A model generated the notes under the pieces. That model made no database searches and was not told the origin of the DNA. It saw nothing but the letters and a program-made list of their open reading frames with translations. A DNA stretch of 29,199 nt. It comes from UBA9647 sp049522195 (GTDB lineage: Bacteria > Bacteroidota > Ignavibacteria > UBA10030). Numbering within the stretch: the first letter of the stretch is position 1; every line of letters begins with the position of its first letter. A program made the translations under genes and the position numbers. Positions 1 to 9,231 of this stretch are shown piece by piece. Where the stretch lies: positions 1-29,199 of the forward strand of contig JBEKOB010000050.1 of assembly GCA_049522195.1 (NCBI GenBank), in the 5' to 3' direction.

Positions 1-166
1 TGTCATGTTTCTCACGCAGTCTGATCGTAAAAAAAGCTCTCACGAGCAGAAACAAGACAATTAATCCCCACAAAACAATCCTGGAAAGTGCCTGTTGACC
101 CATACCGAATCCTTCTTCGCCAATTACCTGCAATGTAACACCTGACAACAGTAATGGCAATGAAAC

Positions 167-198
167 ACAAAGCCCGGCCACTCTCAGCCGGGCTTTGT
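167..198 (-). terminator. Rho-independent terminator of the T9SS protein gene
   Basis: A perfect 12-bp stem (167-178 with 187-198, arm ACAAAGCCCGGC on the minus strand) encloses an 8-nt loop. On the minus strand it is followed by a T-rich stretch. It begins 26 bp past the stop codon of the minus-strand gene. Positions 1-166 show no convincing gene. Confidence 0.8.
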
Positions 199-223
199 CG
201 TGACCGCAGAAACGAATCGAGTG

Positions 224-1315
224 TCACCATGTGAGCAGCATTTTCTTTGTCCCAACGAGACGTTCAGAGCCCGTCAAAGCATCCCGTGCCCTGAGCCTGT
301 AAAAGTACACACCGCTTGAAAGTGACGAGCCATCCCATTTGACGATATGTCTCCCCGGTGATTGCGTCGCGTCAACAAGAGTCGATACTTTCCTTCCGAG
401 AAGATCAAACACCTCGAGTGTGACATGGCTGAGAGCTGACAGCTGATAGCTGATCGTTGTATTCGGATTAAATGGATTGGGAAAGTTTTGACCGAGCGTG
501 TAGTTCGACGGCAGATCGACTTGTTGATCCACGCTAACGACCGATGCAGGCACAAGGAGCATAACGCTCGCCGGTTGAACGAGCCCCGTATCCCGCTGTG
601 AAGAAGCCATCGAGACGTCTAGCAAGAGCCCTTCCCGCGTCATATACATGAATTCCTTGTCCGAAAACGTGAGATGATTGAGCTTCATGCGCAGGCACTC
701 GAATTGGCGGCCAAGGATTTTGAGTGTCCCGAATCCATCGATGGTTACGCTGTCTGAACCGCTGTAGAAGTTCGTCGCGGCCACGGTTCCGGATGCATTG
801 TACGTTGTGTCGTAATCTGATTCGGAGTAGGCGCGTGAAGTGTGGTATGTGACAGGGAAGATTGCCGTCGGTTCATACGGCACGCGGTGGTTGAAGCGAC
901 GCTGTGGCACCAATGAGGCCTCACCGAGGACAAAGAGTGTATCGGTCCCAAAAAGAAAGACGGGGTTGTTCTCGATAGAATCCGCGGTAGCGCCAAAAGT
1001 GACTGCCTTCGCGGGATAGTGCGCAGCCAGTGTCGGGATAGTTCCCACAGCATATACGTGGGAAATTCCTGTCCGCTGGGCTTTGTATCCGTTGAAGTCG
1101 TAGATATTGGAACCTCCTTGCTTGCCGATGTTCACAGGCAGCGGGATCGAGTCCGAATTATAGTAGTAGAACGACGTACCTGCAGTCAACAAATTTGTAA
1201 ATCCAGATTGCGTTATGGTTATCTGGGCGGTGGATTGTGAAAACAAGAACATCGAAAGGAGCGCAACGTGGAAGCACAAAGGGATTTTGTTTCGGTGAAC
1301 GATCGTTCTAATCAT
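224..1315 (-). CDS. Secreted protein with type IX secretion C-terminal sorting domain
   Basis: The product is 363 residues if translation starts at the ATG at 1315. I chose this start because it directly precedes a typical signal peptide (MIRTIVHRNK, then a hydrophobic stretch ending STAQ) and has an AAAGGGA ribosome site just upstream; the longer open frame to 1423 adds an unlikely N-terminus. Residues about 271-363 form a type-A sorting domain (GQNFPNPFNPNTTISY, then VFDLLGRKV and GVYFYRL). In Bacteroidota-type cells this domain directs export through the type IX system, with cleavage or anchoring at the surface. The middle of the protein (about 25-270) is rich in Tyr/Ser/Thr and beta-prone, and I recognise no enzymatic motif. 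The gene stands alone, is divergent from the PAP2 gene, and ends at a strong terminator. The export class is secure; the function is unknown. Confidence 0.9.
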   Translation of the reverse strand: MIRTIVHRNKIPLCFHVALLSMFLFSQSTAQITITQSGFTNLLTAGTSFYYYNSDSIPLPVNIGKQGGSNIYDFNGYKAQRTGISHVYAVGTIPTLAAHYPAKAVTFGATADSIENNPVFLFGTDTLFVLGEASLVPQRRFNHRVPYEPTAIFPVTYHTSRAYSESDYDTTYNASGTVAATNFYSGSDSVTIDGFGTLKILGRQFECLRMKLNHLTFSDKEFMYMTREGLLLDVSMASSQRDTGLVQPASVMLLVPASVVSVDQQVDLPSNYTLGQNFPNPFNPNTTISYQLSALSHVTLEVFDLLGRKVSTLVDATQSPGRHIVKWDGSSLSSGVYFYRLRARDALTGSERLVGTKKMLLTW

Positions 1316-1672
1316 GGCTTCCCTTTCAAACTCTGAATTCGAATAGTGAAAACGGTGCGTGAGAAATCGCCCATCAGTCTCGTGAGAAGATGCATCAACA
1401 TCAAGCCAAATCCGCGGAGGCATACGTTTGTCGAAAAAGAGAAAGGTCTCGGATTCATGAGGGATCGCGATTCAATTCAAATGAGTAGGTCGATCAGTGG
1501 ATCCCCTGGTGTAACACGATTTCAAGTGGGGGCTTTTCTCCCATGATATTAGTTGCTGAGTCTAGGGGGGGTACACACGCCGACATCATCTTGTCTTCTT
1601 GGCTTGCTAATGGCCTGACAGAATAGCTAACTTTGCTTTGGCATCACTTTTGGTCAAGTTGGGAAGGATACC
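1316..1672. other. Divergent intergenic region
   Basis: This 357-bp gap separates two divergently transcribed genes and should hold both promoters. A run of seven G lies near 1565. Short open frames here have no start context or recognisable product. Apart from the promoter proposed at 1604-1635, I see nothing specific. Confidence 0.5.
1604..1635 (+). promoter_or_regulatory. Candidate Bacteroidota-type -33/-7 promoter for the PAP2 gene
   Basis: TAACTTTG at 1628-1635 matches the Bacteroidota -7 consensus TAnnTTTG exactly. A TTG lies at 1604-1606 with 21 nt between, within the usual -33/-7 spacing. The element ends 37 bp before the ATG of the phosphatase gene. The motif is short, so a chance match remains possible. 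Confidence 0.45.
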
Positions 1673-2500
1673 ATGATCAAGATTAATCGCTGGGTTTGGG
1701 TTGCCTGGTTAAGTATCGCAATCATTCCGTCCTTGAGAGCTCAAACCCAACAAGGGATGAAAGACTCCACATTGGTTCCTTTCACCAGAGTCTTCTTTGG
1801 GATGGACAAAAACCTTGTCGGTTCGTTTGCCTACAATTACGGACTCAACTATGCAGTGGCTGGAGCAGGCACGTACGGCATTGTTCAGAGCGGCATTGAT
1901 TGGAGATGGTACCGGAATGCCCACGACCATACTTGGATCATGAATGCAGGCTTCGTGCCTGTAGGCATCGGGCCGCTTGCGTCGGTTGCTGTTCCACTCG
2001 GGCTGTATTTGTACGGGCGATCTGAAGAAAACGCACAACTTCAATTGACCGGTCTTGCCTTGGGCCAAGCGGCATTGCTCGGTGCGGTGATATCATCTGG
2101 ACTCAAGGCATTCACAGGACGCGTGCCCCCAGATAACGACTCAGCCAAGAGCGATTACAGTGGAAATTTCAGATTTGGGCTCTTGCGAGGTGGTGTATAT
2201 GAAGGATGGCCAAGCAGTCATACCGCGACTGCGTTTGCCATGGCCGTAACGCTGATAAAGTTGTATCCGGACAACGCCACGATTCGGATCGGCGGTCTTG
2301 CTTATGCTTCTTTGATCGGCTTGGGCGTTTCGACAAATATCCACTGGCTCTCGGACGCATTTGCAGGCGCATTAATCGGATATGCCATCGGAGAAGCCGT
2401 CGGTGGTACATTCAGGACATTGGCAGGTGGAAATCAGAAGGACGGATCTTTCAATTTCTCCGTCACTCCAACCGGAGTCGGTTTCACCTACAGGTTTTAG
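1673..2500 (+). CDS. PAP2-family (type 2 phosphatidic acid phosphatase) membrane phosphatase
   Basis: The 275-residue product has a signal-like hydrophobic N-terminus (about 1-23) and several later hydrophobic segments. The three PAP2 signature regions are present in order: K145..GRVPP (C1-like), GWPSSH at 178-183 (C2, with the acid-base His183), and STNIHWLSD at 220-228 (C3, with nucleophile His224 and Asp228). The C3 arginine normally after the first Ser is Thr here. Family members remove phosphate from lipid phosphates such as phosphatidic acid, phosphatidylglycerol phosphate or undecaprenyl pyrophosphate on the outer face of the inner membrane; the substrate cannot be told from sequence. 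An AAGGA ribosome site precedes the ATG. The C-terminus (about 255-275) looks like beta strands ending in Phe, which is unusual for a purely helical PAP2 protein. Confidence 0.88.
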   Translation: MIKINRWVWVAWLSIAIIPSLRAQTQQGMKDSTLVPFTRVFFGMDKNLVGSFAYNYGLNYAVAGAGTYGIVQSGIDWRWYRNAHDHTWIMNAGFVPVGIGPLASVAVPLGLYLYGRSEENAQLQLTGLALGQAALLGAVISSGLKAFTGRVPPDNDSAKSDYSGNFRFGLLRGGVYEGWPSSHTATAFAMAVTLIKLYPDNATIRIGGLAYASLIGLGVSTNIHWLSDAFAGALIGYAIGEAVGGTFRTLAGGNQKDGSFNFSVTPTGVGFTYRF

Positions 2501-2774
2501 AAGGTAATTCTTCACTAGTGACCAGGCCCATGCACTGGAACGACACTTTAGTATTCACTCTGACGGAGTCGTGTGGCACATCCGTGTGACTGTGTACCTT
2601 GCAGCTATGAAAATTGTCGAAAGAGTGACAATATCACAGAGAATTGCACCGTGTGTCGTTATCGGCACTGTGAAGAAGAACTTTCTCTTATCCCAGGCGT
2701 CAAACCTTTAGATGATCGAGAAAGATAAGCGACCGCCCCAGCAACTCAGACGTCTGACAGAAGGTCTCGGCAAC

Positions 2775-3410
2775 ATGAAGGTGACGACATTGTACATATT
2801 TCTTTCTGCGGGGATGATCGCCGGATCGACAGTTTGGAGCGGCTGTTACACGCAGCTTGCGACCAGTTCCGATAGCGCCGTATCCGAAGCTGAATTCGAC
2901 ACCACTGCCGCCAACCAGATTTCGGCCATCAACGAGGTTGCTCAATCAGCTTTCATGAACGATCCCTGGGTTGTTGCGCCGTTTGTACCTTTCTATTTGC
3001 CGTCGCATTTCGCACGAACGCCTTTCCAGAAAAAGGGTGTTGTGTCCACGTACCGACCGTTGCCTTTCGCAGGAACGCCATCTGTGAGCAGCAGCCCAGC
3101 AGCTCAAGCTCCGTCTCCACACCGGCAGTCCGGATATCAGAGGTCATCTACTCCAGATCAAGCTGGTTCTCGAAGTCCTAATTCAGCCCCGTCCCGGGCT
3201 TCACAGATCCCTGCCTCGCCAAGCATACCGAGAACCGGCGCTCCAGCGTCAAGCACACCAAGAACCGATGCTCCGGCCCCAAGCACTCCAAGAACCGGTA
3301 CTCCAGCGCCAAGCGCTCCGAGAACCAGCACTCCAACACCAAGCGCTCCCACGACAAGTGCTCCGCCGGCGAACAATCGCGCTGGAGGTGCGACGCGCAG
3401 TGGACGGTGA
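2775..3410 (+). CDS. Putative lipoprotein with Pro/Ser/Thr-rich C-terminal repeats
   Basis: Starting at the ATG at 2775 the protein has 211 residues. It begins MKVTTLYIFLSAG and reaches a lipobox-like WSGC about 24 residues in, followed by YTQLATSS, so it is probably a lipid-anchored envelope protein. The -3 Trp is atypical for a lipobox. An upstream in-frame ATG at 2712 would add 21 charged residues before the signal and is less likely. The middle (roughly 40-100) contains FMNDPWVVAPFVPFY, a Pro/aromatic stretch. The last third is low-complexity, dominated by a PRTGAPASST-type ten-residue repeat, and probably disordered, for example a cell-wall-spanning or spacer segment. I know no function. 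It is not clearly in an operon: the next gene starts 109 bp later. Confidence 0.7.
   Translation: MKVTTLYIFLSAGMIAGSTVWSGCYTQLATSSDSAVSEAEFDTTAANQISAINEVAQSAFMNDPWVVAPFVPFYLPSHFARTPFQKKGVVSTYRPLPFAGTPSVSSSPAAQAPSPHRQSGYQRSSTPDQAGSRSPNSAPSRASQIPASPSIPRTGAPASSTPRTDAPAPSTPRTGTPAPSAPRTSTPTPSAPTTSAPPANNRAGGATRSGR
3228..3368 (+). repeat. In-frame 30-bp tandem repeat
   Basis: Four full units (3228, 3258, 3288 and 3318) and one partial unit (3348-3368) encode PRTGAPASST, PRTDAPAPST, PRTGTPAPSA, PRTSTPTPSA and PTTSAPP. The units differ mainly at third codon positions and at a few residues, so the array is diverged but in frame. It lies at the 3' end of the lipoprotein gene. Confidence 0.9.
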
Positions 3411-3519
3411 GGAAATCATATTGGCACGTGTACTTGAACGAATCTTCGCAGATTGGCGAACACTCCTATCTGTCTAATCGCATTGTCTTCATGTTCGAAC
3501 AATTATTGGAGCAAATATA

Positions 3520-4995
3520 ATGATGACCAACTTCCGTAGAACAGTGAAGGCGACTTTTGTGCTTTTCAGTCTTCTACTCAGTCCAGCGATCGCACAGCAG
3601 GACATCTCTCAGCGACAATCAGCACAGATCATCGGGTCCATCCTTATGGGTGGACATTCAATTGACTATGCCCGGGGGCTTTCGGACGGATTCGGTGGAC
3701 GGGTCTCCGGTTCCGATGCCTATCAACGAGCGACGGAATGGGCAGCGAGCCAATTTCGTGCGATCGGGATCAAGGACGTGAGGCTGGAACCATTTACAAT
3801 CCCCAACGGATGGGAGCGCATCTCTGCTCAAGCCAGGATGATTGCTCCGCTCGATCGTCGTCTTCAGGTGCAGTCTTACGGATGGGCTCCATCTACTCCC
3901 CCGGAAGGTGTTACAGGCGAAGTCGTCTATGTGAGGCATATCCTGTCCCTGGAGAGAATCAAAGCCGAGGCCGCAAAGATCAAAGGCAACATCGTTCTCA
4001 TCAACGGCGAGAGCTTTTCAGCAGACGAGCAATTTTTGGACAGCAAGTACATGGCTTCCGAGCGGCTCTTGAAGGAACTCGGTGCAAGGGCTATCCTGGT
4101 CACTGGGTCAGCCGATAACAATGTTACCTCAAGCTGGGATGACACGTGGGGAGGGAAGCTCGAACCGATTCCCATAGCGGAGATAGGAATGGAAGATGGA
4201 AAGCTCATCGAGCGCCTGTTGAGGAATGGACCTGTGACGATGAAGCTCGTGTGCGAAAACAAAGTGAGTGGACCGGTGCAGGTGAACAATGTAGTGGCTG
4301 AAATCCGTGGGCGCGAGAAACCGGATGAGTGGATTCTGATCGGCGCGCACCTTGATTCTTGGGACCAGGGTACAGGTGCGCAAGACAACGGCGCGGGCTG
4401 CGCGATGGTGCTCGAGGCAGCGCGTGCCATCGCTCTACTCAACACACCTCCACGCCGATCAATACGATTCGTCCTATGGGGAGGTGAAGAACAAGGCTTA
4501 CTTGGCTCGATGGCCTATGTTCGCCAACACGCCTCGGAAATGAAACAATGCATCGTCGCTCTGAACACATCGCTCGGGGCGGGTCATCCGGTCGGGTGGA
4601 CAATACGAGGAAATAGCGACCTCAGGAACGCGGTATCACCCTTGGCTCAGTCTTTGTCAGGGTTAGGCGGTGCCGGGATGAAGGTCGAAGTAAAATTCGA
4701 GGAGCTGTCGGATTGGGGAACGTTCTTGTTGGCTGGTATTCCAACGCTGGATCTCTGGGTCGATATGACGCCCTACTGGGAAATTCACCATAAACCAAGT
4801 GATACGTTCGACAAGATCGACGCTCACAACCTTGCGACGGGATCAGGGATCATGGCTGTGACTGCCTATCTGATTGCCGATCAGCCTACGCCAATATCAC
4901 AGCATCTTGATCAAGCGGCTGTAGACAAAGTGCTCCGGGATGCAGGCGCGTATGATACCGTTCGAGACTTGAGGGGCCTAGGAGTCTTGAAGTAG
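3520..4995 (+). CDS. M28-family zinc metallopeptidase (carboxypeptidase Q-like), secreted
   Basis: The 491-residue product has a signal peptide (about 1-25, ending AIAQQ), a PA-type insert domain (about 125-225), and an M28 catalytic domain from about 255. Visible M28 residues are His277 (GAHLDSW), Asp289 bridging (AQDNGAG), the Glu323-Glu324 pair (GGEEQG) and His424 (HHKPSDTFDKID). M28 enzymes are co-catalytic zinc aminopeptidases or carboxypeptidases releasing residues from peptides in the periplasm or outside the cell. The second-zinc aspartate, expected about 27 residues after the EE pair in an LNxD context, appears as Ser351 (ALNTSLGAG). The protein may therefore be impaired, or may bind only one metal. 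A GGAG ribosome site lies 9 nt before the first of two adjacent ATGs. It appears to be a single gene. Confidence 0.88.
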   Translation: MMTNFRRTVKATFVLFSLLLSPAIAQQDISQRQSAQIIGSILMGGHSIDYARGLSDGFGGRVSGSDAYQRATEWAASQFRAIGIKDVRLEPFTIPNGWERISAQARMIAPLDRRLQVQSYGWAPSTPPEGVTGEVVYVRHILSLERIKAEAAKIKGNIVLINGESFSADEQFLDSKYMASERLLKELGARAILVTGSADNNVTSSWDDTWGGKLEPIPIAEIGMEDGKLIERLLRNGPVTMKLVCENKVSGPVQVNNVVAEIRGREKPDEWILIGAHLDSWDQGTGAQDNGAGCAMVLEAARAIALLNTPPRRSIRFVLWGGEEQGLLGSMAYVRQHASEMKQCIVALNTSLGAGHPVGWTIRGNSDLRNAVSPLAQSLSGLGGAGMKVEVKFEELSDWGTFLLAGIPTLDLWVDMTPYWEIHHKPSDTFDKIDAHNLATGSGIMAVTAYLIADQPTPISQHLDQAAVDKVLRDAGAYDTVRDLRGLGVLK

Positions 4996-5155
4996 GCGTT
5001 CGGACTGACGGTTGGCGCAATCGTGACTTCGTGGCTTCCCGGCCTAGTTAATAGCAACAATGCACGAAACAGTCTGGTTATGCAGAGGGTCGGCTCGGCC
5101 ATCTCATTGACCACATCACTAGAGTCTTCACTCATTCAATTTGAAAGGGGCAACA

Positions 5156-6169
5156 ATGCGTGGCAAACGACAGAAGAAAGAGATAGGGCCTACTGCTGCA
5201 ACGATCCTCGACACAGTGTATGCATTTCGAAGTGCTCGAGTTTTGTTGACAGCGTACGAGCTCGGCGTGTTCACGGCGATTGGGGACAGCTCGAAGGCAG
5301 CCGCTGAGGTTGCGGTTCTTATCAAAGCAAACGAGGGTGCCACTGACAGACTGATGAATGCTCTTTGTGGAATGGGGCTGCTGAAGAAGAAAAGCGGGAA
5401 GTTCTCGAATACTCCGCTCAGCGCTCGCTTTTTGGTGGAAGGAAAGCCGGACTACCTGGCAGGCCTGATGCATTCGGCCCACCTCTGGAGAACCTGGAGC
5501 ACGTTAACGGACGCAGTGCGGGCGGGTACGTCAGTCGCGCAACGCGAAGTTGTGAATGAGCGGGGAGTCAACTGGCTCGATGCATTCATCGCAGCGATGC
5601 ATATGCGAGCGTACAAGCAGGCGCCGGCTCTCGTGAAACTGCTCGATCTGAGAGGCGTTCGGCGGGTGCTCGACGTCGGCGGCGGGTCAGGGGCGTATTC
5701 CATGGCATTCGTGCGCGCGAAGAAAGGGATGAACGCCACGGTGTTTGATCTCCCCAACGTAGTGCCGCTGACGAGTCGATACATCGAAACAGAGAAGCTG
5801 GCCGACAAAATCAGCACCGTCGCTGGCGACTACGAGATCGACTCGCTCGGAACCGGCTTCGATCTCGTGTTCCTCTCCGCGATCATCCACAGCAATTCGG
5901 TTGACGTCAACGAGCAGCTTGTGAAGAAAGCCTACGAGGCGTTAAATCCGAATGGTCAGCTCGTAATTCAGGACCACATTATGGACGAAGACCGCACAGG
6001 TCCCCTCGCTGGCGCTCTTTTTTCCCTCAACATGCTCGTAGGCACACAATCTGGCACTACCTTCACGGAATCGGAGATCCGGTCATGGATGGAGAAGGCA
6101 GGGTTTAGGAATATTCGACGGAAAGACAATCCGGTTGCCACAGGGCTGATGATAGGGAGAAAGAGGTGA
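5156..6169 (+). CDS. SAM-dependent O-methyltransferase-like protein
   Basis: I start this 337-residue protein at the ATG at 5156, which has AAAGGGG five bases upstream; an in-frame TTG at 5141 overlaps that ribosome site. Residues about 15-100 form the winged-helix/dimerisation domain typical of plant-type and hydroxyneurosporene/acetylserotonin O-methyltransferases (RSARVLLTAYELGVFTAIG, TDRLMNAL, then LSARFLVEGKPDYL). The Rossmann methyltransferase domain follows, with SAM motif LDVGGGSG ending near residue 179, FDLPNV, a GDYE acidic loop, and ALNPNGQLVIQDHIMDE. The usual catalytic His region reads SAIIHSNSVD. The protein would methylate a hydroxyl or other nucleophile on a small molecule in the cytoplasm; the substrate is unknown. 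No biosynthetic neighbours help to place it. Confidence 0.85.
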   Translation: MRGKRQKKEIGPTAATILDTVYAFRSARVLLTAYELGVFTAIGDSSKAAAEVAVLIKANEGATDRLMNALCGMGLLKKKSGKFSNTPLSARFLVEGKPDYLAGLMHSAHLWRTWSTLTDAVRAGTSVAQREVVNERGVNWLDAFIAAMHMRAYKQAPALVKLLDLRGVRRVLDVGGGSGAYSMAFVRAKKGMNATVFDLPNVVPLTSRYIETEKLADKISTVAGDYEIDSLGTGFDLVFLSAIIHSNSVDVNEQLVKKAYEALNPNGQLVIQDHIMDEDRTGPLAGALFSLNMLVGTQSGTTFTESEIRSWMEKAGFRNIRRKDNPVATGLMIGRKR

Positions 6170-6396
6170 GGGGACAATCGCGCCATCAGGTCATTAGTTC
6201 ATTGAATCGAGGGAGCACATCAATACCGTGTCCTCGGTTAACCATTTCGGAGCTGTTCCAAACCAGATTTGCCACAAATTCGCGTCGTAATGACACATCC
6301 ATCGCCCTTTCACGGAGCGATAGAGGGAACGACATCCCATACGTCGATGTTTGACCAAGAAAGCTCCCGCCTGCAATCCAGAAGCTACGGCTACCG

Positions 6397-7701
6397 ATGA
6401 AAAGACGACTTCTCTTCGTTTGTCTTGGCATGACCCTTTGCCTTCTTTCCGCTTCGGCGGATGAAGTCGATACTACCTATTCCCTCGTCATCCGGTCCAT
6501 TCGCATCGAAGGAAACAATGCCACCCAGCCGTAAGTCATTCTGCGTGAAATGTCGTCGCATGTTGGCGATACGCTCTCGCAAGCGTCCCTCGTTAGAGAT
6601 CGCGACCGTGTCTACAATCTGGGACTGTTTAACAAGGTATCCATCTCTCATCGCGATTCCGCCGCCGCTTCCGATCTTGTAGTGACCGTCGTCGAGCGCT
6701 GGTACATCTTTCCTTTTCCTGTCCTGGACTTGAGAACGAGATCGGCGAACACTCTTTCCTATGGACTAGGGGTGATGCATCAGAACTTCCTGGGACGCGA
6801 TGAGAAGATCTCCGCGTCGTTCAGCTCAGGGTACGACCGATCCGCTGCCCTCACATATCAGAACCCGCGCCTTACGGGTGACGGCGACATTTTTCTCCGC
6901 ACGGTGTTTCAATACCGCGATTCGCAGAGCCTCGATAACAACAGCGATGTTGTCTTCGAGCAAATCAATCGCATGGCATCAGTTTCCGTCGGAAAACGCT
7001 TCGGATACTTTCAAACTCTGATCTGGACTGCCGGATACCAGACTTGGCAGCTGCCGGATACAACGTTGGGGAGAACGGTCTCGCCCGATGGTACGGATCG
7101 TTTCATCGAACTTGGATTACACTACACGTTCGACGCGCGTAACGTACGTGAATACCCGACCGACGGCTGGTATCTCGATGTCACGGCAACAAATGATGGA
7201 GTAGGAAGTGAATCGACAGTCAAGACGTTCAAGTTTGCTTCCGACCTTCGGTGGTACTCAATGATGGGGCATGATATTACGTTGGCCTGCAGGAGTTTCG
7301 GTACATATATGGCTGGGGGGCCCGTGCCGATGTATCATCGCCTCTTTTTGAGCAGCCGTCTCGGAGTCCGTGGATTCAACCAGCGGGATTACACAGGAGA
7401 GGATGTTGTGGGAGGATCAGCAGAAGTGCGACTGCCTATCATTGAACCCCGCTTCATCACGTTCAACTTCCTGAATATTTACCAGTTCAACACGACGCGC
7501 TTTGGAATCTATGCCGCTTTCTTCACTGACGTCGGTAAGATCTGGTTCCGGTCAAATGAATTTGAAGAAGTGCCGTGGCTAGCATCAGCCGGAGCTGGAC
7601 TTCACTTTCTACTCCCCTACAGCCTCATTCTCCGCACAGAAATATCGGTCAATGCCATCGGTCAGCTGCGCGTTGCGGCGAACGGCGGTGTGCCGTTCTG
7701 A
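6397..7701 (+). pseudogene. Omp85/BamA-TamA-family outer-membrane protein, interrupted by an in-frame TAA
   Basis: A 434-codon frame starts at the ATG at 6397 with a signal peptide (MKRRLLFVCLGMTLC...ASA). It continues through one POTRA domain (SLVIRSIRIEGNN ... VYNLGLFNKV) into an Omp85 surface-antigen barrel. The barrel has the hallmark RGF-type loop (LGVRGFNQRDY) and a C-terminal Phe (GGVPF). The frame is broken by TAA at 6532-6534, at codon 46 inside the POTRA, exactly where relatives carry a Glu-type residue before VILREM. Reading frame and homology are otherwise continuous on both sides. A single G-to-T change (GAA to TAA) would explain it. Re-initiation at the ATG at 6550 would give 383 residues without a signal peptide, so export would fail. 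Either it is a recent pseudogene or a sequencing error. Confidence 0.8.
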
Positions 7702-8080
7702 GTTGTCTCGTGACAGTTCATAAGCTCATCTGCACCCGATCGCCTCCTTATGATATCGAACATCTTTGTGGTCAATCATCCGACGAAGTCAAAGGGATTT
7801 GCTCCTTGATCATCCGTGCGTCTGACAACACTTGGCTTGTCTTGCTTTGCGCCAACCTAATCCCCCGCCTTCATTCATGTGGCTTCCGTCTTGCTGCTCT
7901 CTGCCTATGTAATCCCTTTCGACCAGAATGCGTCGGTCCAGAACGCCTGTTTTGAGGTTGGTAGAGCTAAACACTCATTGACATTGGAGCTTGATATTTG
8001 CTCATTACATCCGCTAAAGACAGGGACAACGGAAAACTGTTTGTTTCAGTTGTTCTGAAAAACTAATAAAGGAGGACGAG
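7702..8080. other. Intergenic region without recognisable genes
   Basis: This 379-bp gap lies between the Omp85 frame and the beta-propeller gene. No coding frame, hairpin terminator or repeat copy was recognised. The only clear element is the strong ribosome site AAAGGAGG at 8068-8075, five bases before the next ATG. Confidence 0.5.
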
Positions 8081-9112
8081 ATGACAAAACTCTTCAAAAT
8101 TGCTTCTGCGCTTCTCATTGGGATTGGCATTACCGCCAGTCTGCAGGCACAAACCTTCAAGGTGCAGAAGTTCAGTATCGGAGGCGAAGGAGGTACCGAT
8201 TATCTGACCGCTGAGCCCGGTACCGGGCGGGTATTTGTGTCTAGGGGTACCCACGTGATGGTACTCGACGCCATCAAAGGCACGGTGATCGGTGATATTA
8301 CCGACACTCCGGGCACGCACGGCATCGCGCTTGCCCCAAAATCCAATCACGGGTTCACAACGAACCGTGGTGACTCCACCGTATCCATGTTTGATCTCAA
8401 GACCTTGGCCTTGATTAAGAAGATCAAGATCCCGGCCGGAGGTCAGGACGGGATTATGTACGATGACTTTTCAGATCGTATCATTCTGACCAATCACAGC
8501 AAGATCGGAACGGCGACTGCCATCGACCCGAAAACAGGCGAGATCACAGGACAAGCCGAGCTGGAGGACAACTCGCCGGAGGGAGCAGCGAGCGACGGGA
8601 AAGGAAAGCTCTTCGTCAACAATGAGAGGAAGAATACGATTCAGGTGCTGGATGCAAAGGCAATGAAAGTGCTTGCATCGTGGCCAATCAGCCCCTGCGA
8701 AGGCCCTACAGGGATTGCCTATGATCGCGCCTCGGACCGGATCTTCACCGGTTGCGGTAAAACTTCGGCTGTGCTGGACGCCGGAAGCGGCAAGATCGTC
8801 GCAACTATTACGAATGGAGACGGTGTTGACGCCCTCGGTTGGGATCCGTCCGAGAAGCTGATTTACATTCCGGCCGGCCGCGATAGTAGCGTGACGATTG
8901 TACACGAAGATTCGCCCGACAAATACAGTGTGGTCGCCACTGTCACCACTGCGGCCGGTGCGAAAACCATTTCTGTCGATCCGGTAAAGCACGTGGCGTA
9001 TCTGTTCCAGCCGATCTATGGACCACCGCCACCGACCTCGCCTCAAGAACCTCCTCGGCGGGGACCGCGCGGACCGGTCATTGGCGCATTTCTCTACGTC
9101 ATTAGTCATTGA
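8081..9112 (+). CDS. YncE-like seven-bladed beta-propeller protein, exported
   Basis: The 343-residue product begins with a signal peptide (about 1-24, ending LQAQ). It is followed by repeated blades of the YncE/YVTN type, such as GTHVMVLDAIKGTVIGDI, STVSMFDLKTLALIKKI, NTIQVLDAKAMKVLASW and KTSAVLDAGSGKIVATI. Such proteins are periplasmic or surface propellers of mostly unknown ligand; Escherichia coli YncE binds single-stranded DNA, but that role cannot be transferred here. A Pro/Arg-rich insertion (GPPPPTSPQEPPRRGPRGP) sits just before the last strand. The start is fixed by a near-consensus ribosome site. The gene is monocistronic and is followed by a good terminator. Confidence 0.88.
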   Translation: MTKLFKIASALLIGIGITASLQAQTFKVQKFSIGGEGGTDYLTAEPGTGRVFVSRGTHVMVLDAIKGTVIGDITDTPGTHGIALAPKSNHGFTTNRGDSTVSMFDLKTLALIKKIKIPAGGQDGIMYDDFSDRIILTNHSKIGTATAIDPKTGEITGQAELEDNSPEGAASDGKGKLFVNNERKNTIQVLDAKAMKVLASWPISPCEGPTGIAYDRASDRIFTGCGKTSAVLDAGSGKIVATITNGDGVDALGWDPSEKLIYIPAGRDSSVTIVHEDSPDKYSVVATVTTAAGAKTISVDPVKHVAYLFQPIYGPPPPTSPQEPPRRGPRGPVIGAFLYVISH

Positions 9113-9231
9113 CAGCCGATTGGATAGATCGAGCGTCCGGCATCCTCTTGAGGAGTTTCACTGGCGAGATGTGGGGAGAGTGAGAAGATGATCCTGTTGA
9201 GAAACCTCTAGCGGTAGTACCAGATGCAACT

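Noticed and set aside
12..230. 72-residue minus-strand frame at the window edge
   Set aside because: It spans the terminator hairpin and overlaps the end of the T9SS gene. It has no ribosome site and no recognisable product.
1562..1583. Similarity of CTAGGG..GTACAC..CGCCG at 1562-1583 to 9452-9470
   Set aside because: The match is short and needs gaps through a G-run, so it could be chance or a decayed repeat fragment; not enough to annotate.
7575..7955. 126-residue plus-strand frame overlapping the end of the Omp85 gene
   Set aside because: It is in a different frame from the Omp85 barrel and its second half lies in non-coding sequence, with no start context.
7978..8000. Possible TTG / GATATTTG promoter before the beta-propeller gene
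   Set aside because: Spacing between the two boxes is only 12 nt and the -7 box has a mismatch.
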